Counted from the first letter of the stretch, positions 18,878-28,150 are shown. The stretch: 64,000 bases of DNA from Undibacterium sp. KW1 (GCF_009937955.1 NZ_AP018439.1:4774001-4838000); one strand, 5' to 3'. Numbers and translations: made by a program. Notes: generated from the sequence alone by a model not told the origin.

Positions 18878-19168
18878 ATGATGAACAAAATAAGGGCCAT
18901 GAGCTGGATCAACGAAGTCTGCGGTGCAGGCTGGCTGCCATTGGTAGAAGACGTATTTGATCAATTACCTGCAGATGTACAGGTAGAGCAAGTCTATCAA
19001 AAATATGGTTCCTTGCGTTTTGACCTTATTCCTCGCAGGTGTGCGTTTGCCTCTTACGTTAAGAGTATAGAAGAACGTAGCTTGAGCATGTGTGAAATAT
19101 GCGGAGAGCCAGGTACAGAAAAGATTGTCGATTCTTGGGTCAGGACGCGATGTGAAATCCATAGTTAA
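18878..19168 (+). CDS. hypothetical small protein with CxxC pair
   Basis: 96 aa, soluble. C-terminal MCEICGEPGTEKI followed by RTRCEIHS looks like a four-ligand zinc knuckle (CxxC then CxxxH). The N-terminal part (WINEVCGAGWLPLVEDVF, then YQKYGSLRFDL) is unrecognised. No clear ribosome binding site. Genes of this look often stand alone. Confidence 0.5.
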   Translation: MMNKIRAMSWINEVCGAGWLPLVEDVFDQLPADVQVEQVYQKYGSLRFDLIPRRCAFASYVKSIEERSLSMCEICGEPGTEKIVDSWVRTRCEIHS

Positions 19169-19204
19169 CAATATTTGCTTGCGTAAAACGAGCAGGCGGT
19201 TTTT

Positions 19205-19286
19205 GTAGGGTGCGCCGTGCGCACCAGCTCATGGTCTAGGCAATACGAATACACGCTAATGCAGCGGTGCGCACAGCGCACCCTAC
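19205..19286. repeat. repeat B inverted pair
   Basis: Spacer about 40 bp. The right arm overlaps the next gene: CTA at 19283-19285 is the reverse-strand TAG stop of the MFS transporter. Confidence 0.8.
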
Positions 19287-20509
19287 TCGTGATCGGCGTT
19301 TTGCACAGGCTTTTGCTGCCACGCCAGAATGCCACCCACCAGCAGCGTCAGGCCAGAGAATATCAGGCCACGTTCCAGCCCGCCCTGGCCGTCGGCTATC
19401 CAGCCCACGATGGTGGGGCCGACAATCTGGCCCAGCGCAAATACGGTGGTGAAGGCGCTGATGCCTGCTGACCAGGCTTCTGGCCTGGCGTTGTGCCGCA
19501 CCAGTGCGGTGGTGGATGCAACGGCGGACAAGAACACCGCACCAAACAAAATGCCGGACGCAAACACGGCAAAGACATTGCTGCTCAGTGCGGGCAGCAA
19601 GGCCGCGACACCCGCCAGCGCAGTCAATATCGCGAGCGACTGGCCGCCCTTGTAGCGGTCCAGCATGCCTGCCCAGATGCGTGATGAAGCCAGCACGGCC
19701 AGCCCCAGCAGGGAATAAAAGCCAGTGATGGCTGGCGCTGGCATGCCCTGTTCTTTCAACAGCGCGACGACAAAGGTCATATAACCTATATAGCCGGCAC
19801 CAAACATGAAATAACCTGCCAGACCAAAGCCAAACGCCTTGATGCTGAACGCACTTTTGGCACCAGCCTGCCCTGGCAAATCCTGTATCGCCCTGATGGG
19901 CAGGCTCATGACTATGGTTGCCAGCAGGCAGGCAGCGCCCATCGCCAGCCACGGCCATTGCCAGGCATGTTCGACATGCTGCGCCTGTGCAGCAGCCAAG
20001 GTGGCAGGTACCAGCAAGGCAGACAGGGTAATGCCAAAACCAGTGCCACCGTAATAAAGGCCTATCAATAAACCTGCCCGTGCCGCATGCAAGCCACCAA
20101 GGCGCGAAATCAATACGCCACCCGCAATAAAAATCAGTGCGCTCGATATGCCCGCGAGTATGCGTTGCAACAGCAAAAACCCGGTGGCAGTGACCATGCC
20201 GGACACCAGCATGAATATGCCCGTCAGCACCGCGCCGCCAGTCAACAGGCTATGCGCACGATAGCGCCGCATCAGCAGGGGCGTAATCAGTGCACCTAAA
20301 AAATAGCCGAGGGCATTGCCGGTATTCATCACCCCGGCCAGCAGGTAAGACCAGCCTAGGTCGGCGCGCATGGGTGGCAGCAGCAGGCCGTAAGAAAAGC
20401 GCGACAGGCCCAGTGCAATTGCCGCCCCCAGCGACAGTGCCAGGGCAGTCAGGACGGGGCGTTGTGCGGGGAAATGACTGAACAGCCTGGGCATGGTGAT
20501 AGTGGTCAT
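19283..20509 (-). CDS. MFS transporter, YbfB/YjiJ-like
   Basis: About 408 aa with twelve hydrophobic segments. The N-terminal pattern ALGLSRFSYGLLLPPMRADLGW, then GNALGYFLGAL, is typical of the YbfB/YjiJ family of uncharacterised exporters. ATG at 20509 chosen (MTTITMPRLF); longer readings add 37 non-family residues. A GcvA-type LysR regulator is divergent, 152 bp away, and is the likely controller. The stop codon is provided by repeat B. Confidence 0.85.
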   Translation of the reverse strand: MTTITMPRLFSHFPAQRPVLTALALSLGAAIALGLSRFSYGLLLPPMRADLGWSYLLAGVMNTGNALGYFLGALITPLLMRRYRAHSLLTGGAVLTGIFMLVSGMVTATGFLLLQRILAGISSALIFIAGGVLISRLGGLHAARAGLLIGLYYGGTGFGITLSALLVPATLAAAQAQHVEHAWQWPWLAMGAACLLATIVMSLPIRAIQDLPGQAGAKSAFSIKAFGFGLAGYFMFGAGYIGYMTFVVALLKEQGMPAPAITGFYSLLGLAVLASSRIWAGMLDRYKGGQSLAILTALAGVAALLPALSSNVFAVFASGILFGAVFLSAVASTTALVRHNARPEAWSAGISAFTTVFALGQIVGPTIVGWIADGQGGLERGLIFSGLTLLVGGILAWQQKPVQNADHE

Positions 20510-20661
20510 GGTAAGCAATTCAAGTAAGGTTGCTGGCAGCCAGGCAACAAGTTTTAGCTTCCTGCGATAAAATGGCTGTGAGTATAGTCCTGCCCCCCAT
20601 TTTATAGACAAGCCTACCAACTACAAACGCAATTTACACATGTGTCGTATGAACTAAATTC
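20510..20661. promoter_or_regulatory. divergent promoter region, MFS / LysR
   Basis: 152-bp spacer between divergent genes. ACACATGTGT at about 20637-20646 is a short perfect palindrome near the LysR start and a possible operator; nothing further can be assigned. Confidence 0.4.
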
Positions 20662-21606
20662 ATGAGTAACCCGCTACTCCACCTGCCGCCGCTGGATGCC
20701 ATCCGTGGTTTTGTTGCCGTCGCCCGGCGCATGAGCATCACCGTTGCGGCAGAAGACCTGTGTCTGACGCAATCTGCCGTCAGCCGCCAGATACAAAGCC
20801 TGGAAGAACATCTGGGCAGCAAACTGCTGATACGCAAGCACCGCGCCATCGCCCTGACCCCGGCGGGTGAACAATTGCTAAAACTGGCCTCGCCGTGGCT
20901 GGATCAACTCGCTGAATTTTCAGCTTCGCAGCGGCAACAGTTGCAGTCGCGCCCGGTCACCATGACATCGGCAGTCAGCGTGACTGGCTTGTGGATTTTG
21001 CCCATGCTCGGTGCTTTTCAGGCGGCGCATCCCAATATCGATGTGCGGGTATCTGCCGACAACCGCATGCTGGACCTGAAGAAAGAAGGTCTGGACATGG
21101 CGATACGCTATGCCCGCGCGGCGGATGTGCCAGCGCAGGCGATCAGGCTGTTTGGTGAAAAAATCATGCCGGTAGCCTGCCCCGCCATCGCCGCCCGCGC
21201 CTTTGGCGAGCCTGAGGGCTTGCTCAGGGAAGTCTTGCTCGAACTTGATGAACGCGCCCTGCCCTGGCTGCGCTGGTCAGACTGGCTGAGCGCCACCGGC
21301 CTGCTCAGCATCAAACCCGACGCCAAACCCAAGGCCTACCTGCACCTGAACCAGTACGACCAGGTCATCCACGCCGCGCTTGAAGGCCATGGCATAGCCC
21401 TGGGCCGCGCCGCACTGCTGCAACCCATGCTCAAGGATGGCCGCCTGGTAGCCCTCGAAGACCCGCGCCTGGGCAACAGCGACTATGCCTACTGGCTCAT
21501 CGTTGAATCCACTACACCACGCGCTGATGTACAGGTGTTCAGGGACTGGATTATTGCAGCAGCAAAGCAAGCGGATCAAACAGCTGAAAGCTCGGCGGAC
21601 GCCTGA
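20662..21606 (+). CDS. LysR-family regulator (GcvA-like)
   Basis: 314 aa. The N-terminus HLPPLDAIRGFVAVAR followed by VSRQIQSLEEHLG is the GcvA-type LysR DNA-binding domain. The C-terminal co-inducer domain contains RYARAADVP and EGHGIALG, both typical of this subgroup. Divergent from the MFS gene, which it probably regulates. Confidence 0.9.
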   Translation: MSNPLLHLPPLDAIRGFVAVARRMSITVAAEDLCLTQSAVSRQIQSLEEHLGSKLLIRKHRAIALTPAGEQLLKLASPWLDQLAEFSASQRQQLQSRPVTMTSAVSVTGLWILPMLGAFQAAHPNIDVRVSADNRMLDLKKEGLDMAIRYARAADVPAQAIRLFGEKIMPVACPAIAARAFGEPEGLLREVLLELDERALPWLRWSDWLSATGLLSIKPDAKPKAYLHLNQYDQVIHAALEGHGIALGRAALLQPMLKDGRLVALEDPRLGNSDYAYWLIVESTTPRADVQVFRDWIIAAAKQADQTAESSADA

Positions 21607-21650
21607 GACCAGGGCATTGATCTGCGCTGAACTGCACCATCACCGTGACG

Positions 21651-21673
21651 TAGGGCCCATTGCAATGCCCTAC
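21651..21673. repeat. repeat C palindrome, variant
   Basis: GTAGGGCCCATTGCAATGCC then CTAC, a perfect inverted repeat in which one base pair differs from other C copies on both sides, as expected from compensated change. Confidence 0.65.
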
Positions 21674-21695
21674 CTCTGCATGGTGCGATTTTTCT

Positions 21696-21772
21696 GTAGG
21701 GTGCGTTTCAACGCACCAAATCGCCAATAATCAACAACGTGAAGAAAGACGGTGCGTCAAGACGCACCCTAC
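21696..21772. repeat. repeat D inverted pair (B variant)
   Basis: GTAGGGTGCGTTTCAACGC on the left and GCGTCAAGACGCACCCTAC on the right. The spacer (ACCAAATC ... AACAACGTGAAGAAA) is almost identical to that of the pair at 22129, so the whole 77-bp unit was copied. Confidence 0.8.
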
Positions 21773-21844
21773 GGGCTGTTTTGGTTGCAGGCAGGAATTT
21801 GAGAGCGTAAGATATCTTTCAGAAGATAAGCGGCCAGGATCATA

Positions 21845-22072
21845 ATGAAAAAAGCAAGAGCATCTTTTTGGGAACAGTCTGCAGGCTTTTATCTTGGCGC
21901 TGGCTTCGTCGGAGAAATACCGTTGACACTGTTTTTGAAAATGGACATCAGCCGCCAATTTCTCGACAGGTACGTCGATTGGCCACCACCAGTTTGGTTA
22001 GTAATGATGCTGGCGCTAGTCGCTTACGTTTTTACATGCTGGGCAAGCTATCAATTAGGGTTTGGGGAATGA
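21845..22072 (+). CDS. small membrane protein, 75 aa
   Basis: AGGAT sits 6 nt before ATG 21845. N-terminal basic stretch, a moderately hydrophobic segment (FYLGAGFVGEIPLTLFL) and a strong helix (VWLVMMLALVAYVFTCWA). Lies between two D repeats. Unrecognised; real expression is uncertain. Confidence 0.45.
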   Translation: MKKARASFWEQSAGFYLGAGFVGEIPLTLFLKMDISRQFLDRYVDWPPPVWLVMMLALVAYVFTCWASYQLGFGE

Positions 22073-22128
22073 AATTTTTCCAGACAGATGTCGCCGCAAA
22101 TATGGCGAATATCTGGTGTGGTTTTTCT

Positions 22129-22205
22129 GTAGGGTGCATTTCAACGCACCAAATCACCAATAATCAACAACGTGAAGAAAAACGGTACGTCAAGACGCAC
22201 CCTAC
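22129..22205. repeat. repeat D inverted pair (B variant)
   Basis: Second copy of the 77-bp unit at 21696, with a few substitutions in the arms (GTGCATTTCAACGC on the left). Confidence 0.8.
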
Positions 22206-22239
22206 TGGCTACGGGCTAGGTGCGATTGCGCCCCGTCGA

Positions 22240-22698
22240 TTACATTGGCGCCCCAGGTTTGTCACTGAGATATCTGTCCTCTTCCGCAAAAACTGACTTT
22301 TTTAATGCCCGCCAGCTTATAAACTCTACTACCATCAGCAGAGCCAGCAGGACAACCTGCGTACCGGGTCGCCAGGGGGAGAAAGCAGACGCGATGATGA
22401 GAAGCGGAAGCGCAGTCAATTCTGCCCTGCTCCTGTACGGAATAGTCCGGTCCCTTAGAAAAGCCTGACAATGTGGGCATTGCGGCTTATAAGATTGTGG
22501 CCGGTACCATTTCACATTGGGCGGCCATAGTCCAGTGCCAACCTGGTCAAAACGGCAGGCGCAATCCGGGCAGCGGTACTTGCCGGTATGCTGTGCCGTG
22601 TTTGGTGCTAAAAATTCTGGTTCGCAATGTGGGCAAACCATATTCGGCGTAGCCAGACGAGCGCCGCAATTGGCACATTGAGTTACGCTATCGTTCAT
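22240..22698 (-). CDS. zinc-ribbon membrane protein, 152 aa
   Basis: Three CxxC-type knuckles (CANCGARL, CPHCEPEF, then CPDCACRF and CPHCQAFL) form zinc ribbons in the N-terminal 95 residues, followed by two adjacent membrane helices (LTALPLLIIASAF and TQVVLLALLMVVEFISW). The ATG at 22698 (MNDSVTQCANCG) is chosen to start just before the first knuckle. Function unknown. Confidence 0.6.
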   Translation of the reverse strand: MNDSVTQCANCGARLATPNMVCPHCEPEFLAPNTAQHTGKYRCPDCACRFDQVGTGLWPPNVKWYRPQSYKPQCPHCQAFLRDRTIPYRSRAELTALPLLIIASAFSPWRPGTQVVLLALLMVVEFISWRALKKSVFAEEDRYLSDKPGAPM

Positions 22699-22751
22699 GA
22701 ACTCTGGGCTCTGTTTTATTAAATAGGGATGGATCAAGTTCGAAGTGCCGT

Positions 22752-22784
22752 CGGTACGATTAGCGCAGCGTAATCGTACGTATG
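22752..22784. repeat. repeat A single arm
   Basis: CGGTACGATTAGCGCAGCG then TAATCGTACGTATG, centre shortened by two bases. Confidence 0.75.
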
Positions 22785-22964
22785 TTCGGCCAGAAAATTA
22801 CAGAAACACATCAAGCTGCCCTGTTCTGAACTGCCGGAAGAAAAAGATTTTACTCTACAATTTCCCGAGAAAACAAACTTCGAGAAAAGCAGAATTTTGC
22901 TGACATGCGTGCGATTACGCTGAGCCAAGAGCCTGGAAAAAATCTGTGCCATGCACAACGCATA

Positions 22965-22990
22965 CATGCGGCGCATTGCAATCCGCCCCA
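22965..22990. repeat. repeat C palindrome
   Basis: CATGCGGCGCATTGCAATCC then GCCC; one mismatch in the right half. Confidence 0.7.
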
Positions 22991-23024
22991 CGGCGATGGC
23001 CTTGATACACAGCATGAGCATTTT

Positions 23025-23105
23025 GCAGGGTGCGCCGTGCGCACCGGCTCAGCTCCTTATCAATATTGACGTACAGCATCTATTGCTGCGCACGGCGCAC
23101 CCCGC
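23025..23105. repeat. repeat B inverted pair
   Basis: GCAGGGTGCGCCGTGCGC at left and GCGCACGGCGCACCCCGC at right, spacer about 40 bp. Outer ends have drifted from GTAGGG to GCAGGG with a matching change opposite. Confidence 0.75.
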
Positions 23106-23275
23106 CCCCCTCATTGATGTCTTTCAAAGTTTTTTAAAAATATTTAAAAAGAAGTGTAAGTAATCTGAAATCCGTCCGACTGATGCTTAAGTTCTGCTTG
23201 TTGATGCTTACAGCAAGGCAAGCAAAGGACTTGGTTTGACTTTCAATCATGTTTCAAAAGTCGTTGGCAGTATTT

Positions 23276-23542
23276 AGAACTCATTTCATAAATAGGATGA
23301 GTGCGAACAAGACGATTTGGGATGCAGTGCAAGGCGTGGTCCGCTGCTAAGGCTCCTGCCTTAGCGAGGGCCACAACGCCGCAATGCGCCCAAATCGTCA
23401 GTTCCCGGAGGGTTTACCTCATAGCGCGTGCTGGACAGCGTTGGACTCGTTATCAATAGGCAAAGCTATTGACTGCCTCGTCCGCCTTGCCAGCCCACGC
23501 TATGAGGCAAACGCATCTCACCCTATTTATGAAATGAGTTCT
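23276..23542. mobile_element. MITE-like element with 21-bp terminal inverted repeats
   Basis: AGAACTCATTTCATAAATAGG at 23276 is repeated exactly inverted at 23522-23542. Inside are two long imperfect hairpins side by side: GACGATTTGGG pairs with CCCAAATCGTC (left half), and CCTCATAGCG pairs with CGCTATGAGG (right half). There is no transposase frame. The termini look like those of IS5-type insertion sequences, which is recollection only. The right end is 40 bp from the bufA start codon, so the element either carries or has displaced the operon promoter. Confidence 0.75.
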
Positions 23543-23582
23543 AATTACCTTCACTTATTTTATATTTTACGGAGAACACATC

Positions 23583-23852
23583 ATGAAAAAATCTATCCAA
23601 ACTGGCGCCCTGATCGCTGCTGCTGCCGCTACTCTGGCTTTGTCTGGTTTTGCTGTTGCTGCTACAAGCACCATCAGCGCCGGTGACAAGGTACATTGTG
23701 CTGGCATCAATAGCTGCAAAGGTACTAGCGACTGCAAAACAGCAGAAAACGCATGCAAAGGCCAAAATTCTTGCAAAGGCCATGGTTTTGTAGCAACTGC
23801 TGCTGGTCAATGCCTGGCCAAAGGCGGCAAGATCATTGATCTGGATAAATAA
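23583..23852 (+). CDS. bufA2: BufA2-type bufferin precursor (copper-binding RiPP metallophore)
   Basis: 89-residue exported peptide. Signal peptide to about residue 27 (LALSGFAVAA). The mature part carries six cysteines (39, 45, 51, 58, 64, 77) in repeats CxGxNSCKG, the pattern of bufferin precursors whose Cys are converted to thiooxazoles by an MNIO enzyme and which sequester copper in the periplasm. This agrees with the MNIO and BufC genes downstream. GGAG lies 6 nt before the start. Followed by a hairpin that may let the precursor be made in excess over its enzymes. Confidence 0.88.
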   Translation: MKKSIQTGALIAAAAATLALSGFAVAATSTISAGDKVHCAGINSCKGTSDCKTAENACKGQNSCKGHGFVATAAGQCLAKGGKIIDLDK

Positions 23853-23869
23853 TCCAGCTTAATCGATGA

Positions 23870-23910
23870 AATGCGCTGGCCGACTCTCAGGCTGGCGCAT
23901 TTTCTGTTTT
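23870..23910 (+). terminator. attenuating hairpin between bufA2 and bufB
   Basis: AATGCGCTGGCC pairs with GGCTGGCGCATT across an 8-nt loop and is followed by TTTCTGTTTT. Position right after a precursor gene suggests partial termination that sets a high precursor-to-enzyme ratio. Confidence 0.6.
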
Positions 23911-23929
23911 CACTCCATATATCTTCATC

Positions 23930-24772
23930 ATGACAAATCCCCTCACCTCTTCCAGCTTTGGCCTGGGTTTGCGTACCGACCATTATCTGTCCATACTGGC
24001 CGATAAACCGGCAGTCGATTGGTTCGAGATTTTGTCTGAAAACTATATGGTGCCCGGTGGTAAGCCGCTGGCGATGCTCGATGCCATACGCGCTGATTAC
24101 CCTGTCGTCATGCATGGCGTATCGATGTCCATCGGTACACCCGAAGGCCCGTCGGATGACTACCTGCGTGACTTGAAGAAGTTGATGGACAGAGTTGAAC
24201 CGATGTGGGTATCTGACCATATCTGCTGGACGGGTGTGCATGGCAAGAATATGCATGACCTGTTCCCGCTACCGTATAACGAAGAAACCATCAAGCTCGT
24301 GGTCAACAATGTGCGTTGCGTGCAGGATGTGCTGGGGCGCAGGCTGGTGCTGGAGAATGTATCCAGCTATCTGCAATACAGCAGCGACAGCATGCCTGAG
24401 TGGGAATTTGTCGCGGCCATTGCAGAACAGGCTGACAGCATGATTTTGCTGGACGTGAATAATATCTATGTCAGCAGTATCAACCATGGCTTTGATGCGA
24501 TGGACTATCTGCGCGGCATACCGCTGAACCGCGTGCAGCAAATCCACCTCGCAGGCCATAGCGACCACGGCACGCATATCGTTGATACCCATGACCAACC
24601 GATTGCCGACCCGGTGTGGGACTTGTATGCGCAGGCAATACGCCGCTTTGGTGCGGTGCCGAGCATGATAGAGCGCGATGACAATATCCCGCCGCTGGCC
24701 GAACTGGTGGCAGAGTTGGAGCAAGCTCGCCGTATTTGCGCTGACATACTTTCACCAGCTATCGCGGCATGA
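23930..24772 (+). CDS. bufB: MNIO-family bufferin maturase (DUF692)
   Basis: 280 aa TIM-barrel enzyme of the multinuclear non-heme iron oxidase family, which oxidatively modifies precursor cysteines. Probable iron ligands are visible in order: E33 and E37 (WFEILSENY), H62 (VMHGVSMS), D96/H97 (SDHICWTG), E142 (LENVSSY), D175 to H186 (LLDVNNIY then INHGFD), H206 and H210 ([10 protein letters not shown]), H221 and E248. Nothing is missing. Seventy-seven bp after bufA2 and 15 bp before bufC, so one operon. Confidence 0.92.
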   Translation: MTNPLTSSSFGLGLRTDHYLSILADKPAVDWFEILSENYMVPGGKPLAMLDAIRADYPVVMHGVSMSIGTPEGPSDDYLRDLKKLMDRVEPMWVSDHICWTGVHGKNMHDLFPLPYNEETIKLVVNNVRCVQDVLGRRLVLENVSSYLQYSSDSMPEWEFVAAIAEQADSMILLDVNNIYVSSINHGFDAMDYLRGIPLNRVQQIHLAGHSDHGTHIVDTHDQPIADPVWDLYAQAIRRFGAVPSMIERDDNIPPLAELVAELEQARRICADILSPAIAA

Positions 24773-24787
24773 AGCTGACAAAAAAAC

Positions 24788-25567
24788 GTGACGATGATGA
24801 ATACCACGCAAACCCTGCAAACGGATTTCCAGCAATTTATTTTAGGCCAGCGTGATGCGCTCAGCATGCACAAGCACCTGGCCGAGACACCAGGCCTGGG
24901 GCGTGATGCCAGGCTGGATATTTATTACCAGGCTTACCGCCTGCGCCTGCGCGATGCCTTATCCGAGGCTTACGGCAAGACCCATGCTTATCTTGGTGAT
25001 GATTTGTTTTCCCAGGCGTGCGCGACCTACATAGACGCCCACCCTTCGTCGTACCGCAATCTGCGCTGGTTTGGTGATGCATTTGCAGAGCAGTTGCGCA
25101 CGCAGTTTGTCGAACACCCGCAAGTCGCCGAACTGGCACAGTTTGAATGGGCGCTGGGCCTGGCCTTTGATGCGCCTGATCACGCCATCCTGAGCCTGCC
25201 TGATCTGGCAAGCGTGCAAGACTGGGAAACCGTGGCTTTGCGCACCAGCGGCTCTTTGCAATTCATCCCCATGCAGTGGAACAGCGTGGCGATCTGGCTG
25301 GCCCTGAATGAAGACAGCGCCCCGCCCGATCCGGTATCAACACAGCAGGCAACGACCTGGATAGTCTGGCGCAAGCAGTTGCAGGCGCATTTCAGGTCCT
25401 TGAGCGCAGCAGAAGCGCAGGCGCTGGCGCAACTGGGTGCAGGCAGGCGCTTTGCCGATGTCTGTGAACAGGCGGCAGAAAATAATCCAGAGATCGCCGG
25501 TGAGATAGGCGGCTGGTTGCAGACCTGGGTGGTGGATGAAATGCTGGTGGAGGCGGTGGAGGCGTAA
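24788..25567 (+). CDS. bufC: BufC/HvfC-family peptide-modification partner (DUF2063)
   Basis: 259 aa soluble protein. N-terminal DUF2063 domain: QQFILGQRDA, then RLDIYYQAYRLRLRDAL and AYGKTHAYLGDDLF, which binds the precursor and works with the MNIO enzyme. A less conserved C-terminal domain follows from about residue 110. The family is characteristic of bufferin and related MNIO operons. No DoxX-type bufD gene follows, unlike some bufferin operons. The next 500 bp hold repeats only. Confidence 0.9.
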   Translation: MTMMNTTQTLQTDFQQFILGQRDALSMHKHLAETPGLGRDARLDIYYQAYRLRLRDALSEAYGKTHAYLGDDLFSQACATYIDAHPSSYRNLRWFGDAFAEQLRTQFVEHPQVAELAQFEWALGLAFDAPDHAILSLPDLASVQDWETVALRTSGSLQFIPMQWNSVAIWLALNEDSAPPDPVSTQQATTWIVWRKQLQAHFRSLSAAEAQALAQLGAGRRFADVCEQAAENNPEIAGEIGGWLQTWVVDEMLVEAVEA

Positions 25568-25614
25568 CAGAATTGTTGCCATAGCCGTCATTTAAAAAAA
25601 ACGATAGCAATCCA

Positions 25615-25696
25615 GTAGGGTGCGCCGTGCGCACCGCTGCATAGCCGTACATTAATATTGCCAGGACCATCAAACGGTGCGCACGGCGCACCCTAC
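25615..25696. repeat. repeat B inverted pair
   Basis: Both arms match the family consensus; spacer about 40 bp. Lies 48 bp after bufC. Confidence 0.82.
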
Positions 25697-25927
25697 TTCT
25701 GACATCAGGCCGCCGCTCCCGCAAATCATCATCGCCGTATATGATGCTCTCTGAAGACCACTCACCACAGAGGCACAGAGACACAGAGAAAACCCAAAGA
25801 GATTGCTGAAAGATTTGTACAGGATACGGCCTGAGATCGGGTGGCACATACATGCCATATTCACGCGATGTGTCGTATGAACCTATGGTCCCGTTCACAT
25901 AAATCTCCAACGCCGTGCATGACGCCC

Positions 25928-25954
25928 ATATGCGGCGCATTGCAATGCGCCCTG
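25928..25954. repeat. repeat C palindrome
   Basis: CATATGCGGCGCATTGCAAT then GCGCCCTGCC, core perfect. Confidence 0.75.
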
Positions 25955-26151
25955 CCATGATCTTCTTGCACGCATCGCCGTCAACCTGCCCCTACATCCC
26001 CCGCAGAAGCAAAGCCTGCAAGCAATATTCCCACAGAGAAATTTTGTCGTTTTGCAAAGCAGTGAAACAATTTGACACAATTCACGCGGCAATGTTCTAA
26101 TCCATGCTTCGCTACGGCGACATCCCAGCCTAACTGCCTCACAGATCACCC

Positions 26152-27837
26152 ATGACATTTGACCCGCCGAACCGGAACACCTCTGCTACTCCCTTCCCTG
26201 AGATCAATGTCAATGCAGGCACATTGAGTCTTGAAGAATGGGATGAGCCAGTCGCCAAAAAAGCAGCGCCTGCTGCTTCTACTTCTGCTCCTGCTTCTGC
26301 TGCTGCGCCACCGCCGCAATCGCAATCACCAACGCCGCCTAGCCAGCAAGAGCTGACGGGGCATGATATTTCTTACCTCAACCCCAAAGAATTTCGCAAT
26401 GCCCATCTGGGGCTGGAGTTTTATGCGCCGGGTAGCTGGAGAGAGGTCAAGAACAGCCGCTCGCTGCATTTGCTGGACGCGGCCACAGGCACCAAACTCG
26501 AAGCAAATGGTTTTGCGCGCGAAGGCATCTCCATAGAAAAATGGGTGGGCATGCGCCTGCACATTGTCGATAAAGAGATGCCGCACTTCAAGCAGGTCGC
26601 CAAGCCCACTGTCATCAAGGGAGAGAACTGGGGCAGCCGCGTCCAGGGCATCGTGGCCGAATACAAGGGCATACAGCCTGGCGACACTGAAGAAAGCCAT
26701 CTGCTGATCTGTTGCATGCGCACCGACAGCATGCTGGTTTCTATCGCCATTACGGCCAAGGCTTCGGTGTTTACCATCAAGCGGCCGGTATATAACTGGA
26801 TTTTTAGTCGCAGCGATATGGTGATGCCCGTGGCTGCGGGCGCTGCCGCAGCAAAAAGCAGCGCGGCGGCCAGTGCAGGCAGCCGCAATGAGGGTGAGCG
26901 CAGCAATACCCTGGCAGACAGCGTATCGTCTGTGCAATACGCGTGCGCCGATGGCCATGACGTGGGCCGCCTTGCCATAGGCCAGCGCCTGTTGATATTG
27001 GGTATCTTGTTCTACTTTGTCCTGGCTGCCTGGGCAAAGAGTATGGACTTCTCCAGCCGCGTAGAAATACTGGGCTTATGCTGTCTGGGCCTGATGACCA
27101 TCTTCTCCAGCCTGCTCGGTTTTTTCCGTTTGGCTGGTGGTTTTGGCTGGTCGGCTGTCAAGACGCTTTTCATGTTCATCCTGTCTTTTATACCGCTGGT
27201 GAATATCATCCTGATGGTGTCCTATAACATGAAGGCCACTGCGCGTATCAAGGAAGATGGTTACAGGGTCGGCTTTCTCGGTGCGCGTGAAGCGATACCG
27301 GATGATAACCATGACTTGCGCAATATCTTCCTGGTCAGCCTCGCCCTGACGGCATGTCTGTTTGCGGTGTCAGGCAAAATCATCAAGCCACCAAAAGAAG
27401 AGCCCGTCGCCGAGTTTTCACCGCCTGACAACCGCTATTCCATCAGCATGCCGGGCACGCCAATTGAACAAGAGGCGCCAGCGGCCGAAGGTGTGTTCAA
27501 TAATCATACCTATTCCGTGACCTCTGGCAAGATACAGTATGCGATCACGTCTTTTGACCTCGCCGTCAGGCCCGCCGACCCCACCTATTTCCTGGATACG
27601 ATCAAGGCAGGCATGGTAGGCCAGGGCAAGGGCAAGATCAGCGTCATCAACGAAAACAGCATACAGGTAGAGGGCAATGCCGGACGCAGCGTCACCCTGT
27701 CTGCCCCTGGCGCGGTGAAGAAGGTGGATTTCTTCCTCGTCGGAAAAACCGTATACATCATCGAAGCGGGCGCACCAAAGGAGATGGCCAATTCACCCAA
27801 GATTGCAGCGTTTTTTGAGTCTTTCCATACGAATTGA
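26152..27837 (+). CDS. multi-domain membrane protein with duplicated DcrB-like domains (tentative)
   Basis: 561 aa. A low-complexity Ala/Ser/Pro/Gln linker (residues 35-70) leads into a soluble domain (78-225: LGLEFYAPGSW, GISIEKWVGMRL), an Ala-rich spacer, four membrane helices (about 280-375), then a C-terminal domain with a similar beginning (NRYSISMPGTP) and FFLVGKTVYIIEAGAP. Both outer domains resemble small PsbP/DcrB-like stress-protein folds by pattern only. Upstream and downstream genes give no functional hint. No recognised name. Confidence 0.5.
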   Translation: MTFDPPNRNTSATPFPEINVNAGTLSLEEWDEPVAKKAAPAASTSAPASAAAPPPQSQSPTPPSQQELTGHDISYLNPKEFRNAHLGLEFYAPGSWREVKNSRSLHLLDAATGTKLEANGFAREGISIEKWVGMRLHIVDKEMPHFKQVAKPTVIKGENWGSRVQGIVAEYKGIQPGDTEESHLLICCMRTDSMLVSIAITAKASVFTIKRPVYNWIFSRSDMVMPVAAGAAAAKSSAAASAGSRNEGERSNTLADSVSSVQYACADGHDVGRLAIGQRLLILGILFYFVLAAWAKSMDFSSRVEILGLCCLGLMTIFSSLLGFFRLAGGFGWSAVKTLFMFILSFIPLVNIILMVSYNMKATARIKEDGYRVGFLGAREAIPDDNHDLRNIFLVSLALTACLFAVSGKIIKPPKEEPVAEFSPPDNRYSISMPGTPIEQEAPAAEGVFNNHTYSVTSGKIQYAITSFDLAVRPADPTYFLDTIKAGMVGQGKGKISVINENSIQVEGNAGRSVTLSAPGAVKKVDFFLVGKTVYIIEAGAPKEMANSPKIAAFFESFHTN

Positions 27838-27915
27838 GTATCGCTGGCGCATTCCATCAACTGGGATGCGCCATATAGTCAAGGCTTAACATCGATAGCC
27901 ATGTCGCGTCATTGA

Positions 27916-28026
27916 GTAGGGTGCGCCGTGCGCACCGGTGCATCGTCATAGGATTATCTTGCGGTAGTTGATACTGCTGTAGTTGATATTACTCTCGCCA
28001 GAGATCGGTGCGCACGGCGCACCCTG
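27916..28026. repeat. repeat B inverted pair, long spacer
   Basis: Arms are consensus but the 68-bp spacer is the longest of the family here. Lies between two membrane-protein genes. Confidence 0.78.
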
Positions 28027-28150
28027 CGCCTCACCTCATACTGATCCTGCATCCTTCCAAAACTGATATCGCAGTAGCTCAGGCGATGTGCGTCCGGTAA
28101 AATACGCCCGGACATTCCCATCCTGACCAGGTCTTACCAGCAGATTACCC

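Larger units (their letters stand above)
22699..23275. other. intergenic repeat cluster before the bufferin operon
   Basis: 577 bp without a credible gene. Contains a single A arm (22752-22784), a C palindrome (22965-22990) and a B pair (23025-23105), then AT-rich DNA up to the transposon-like element at 23276. Confidence 0.7.
25568..26151. other. intergenic repeats after the bufferin operon
   Basis: 584 bp with a B pair (25615-25696) and a C palindrome (25928-25954); otherwise no gene. CACAGAGGCACAGAGACACA at about 25766 is a short direct-repeat tract of a type also seen near 39.3 kb. Confidence 0.6.
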
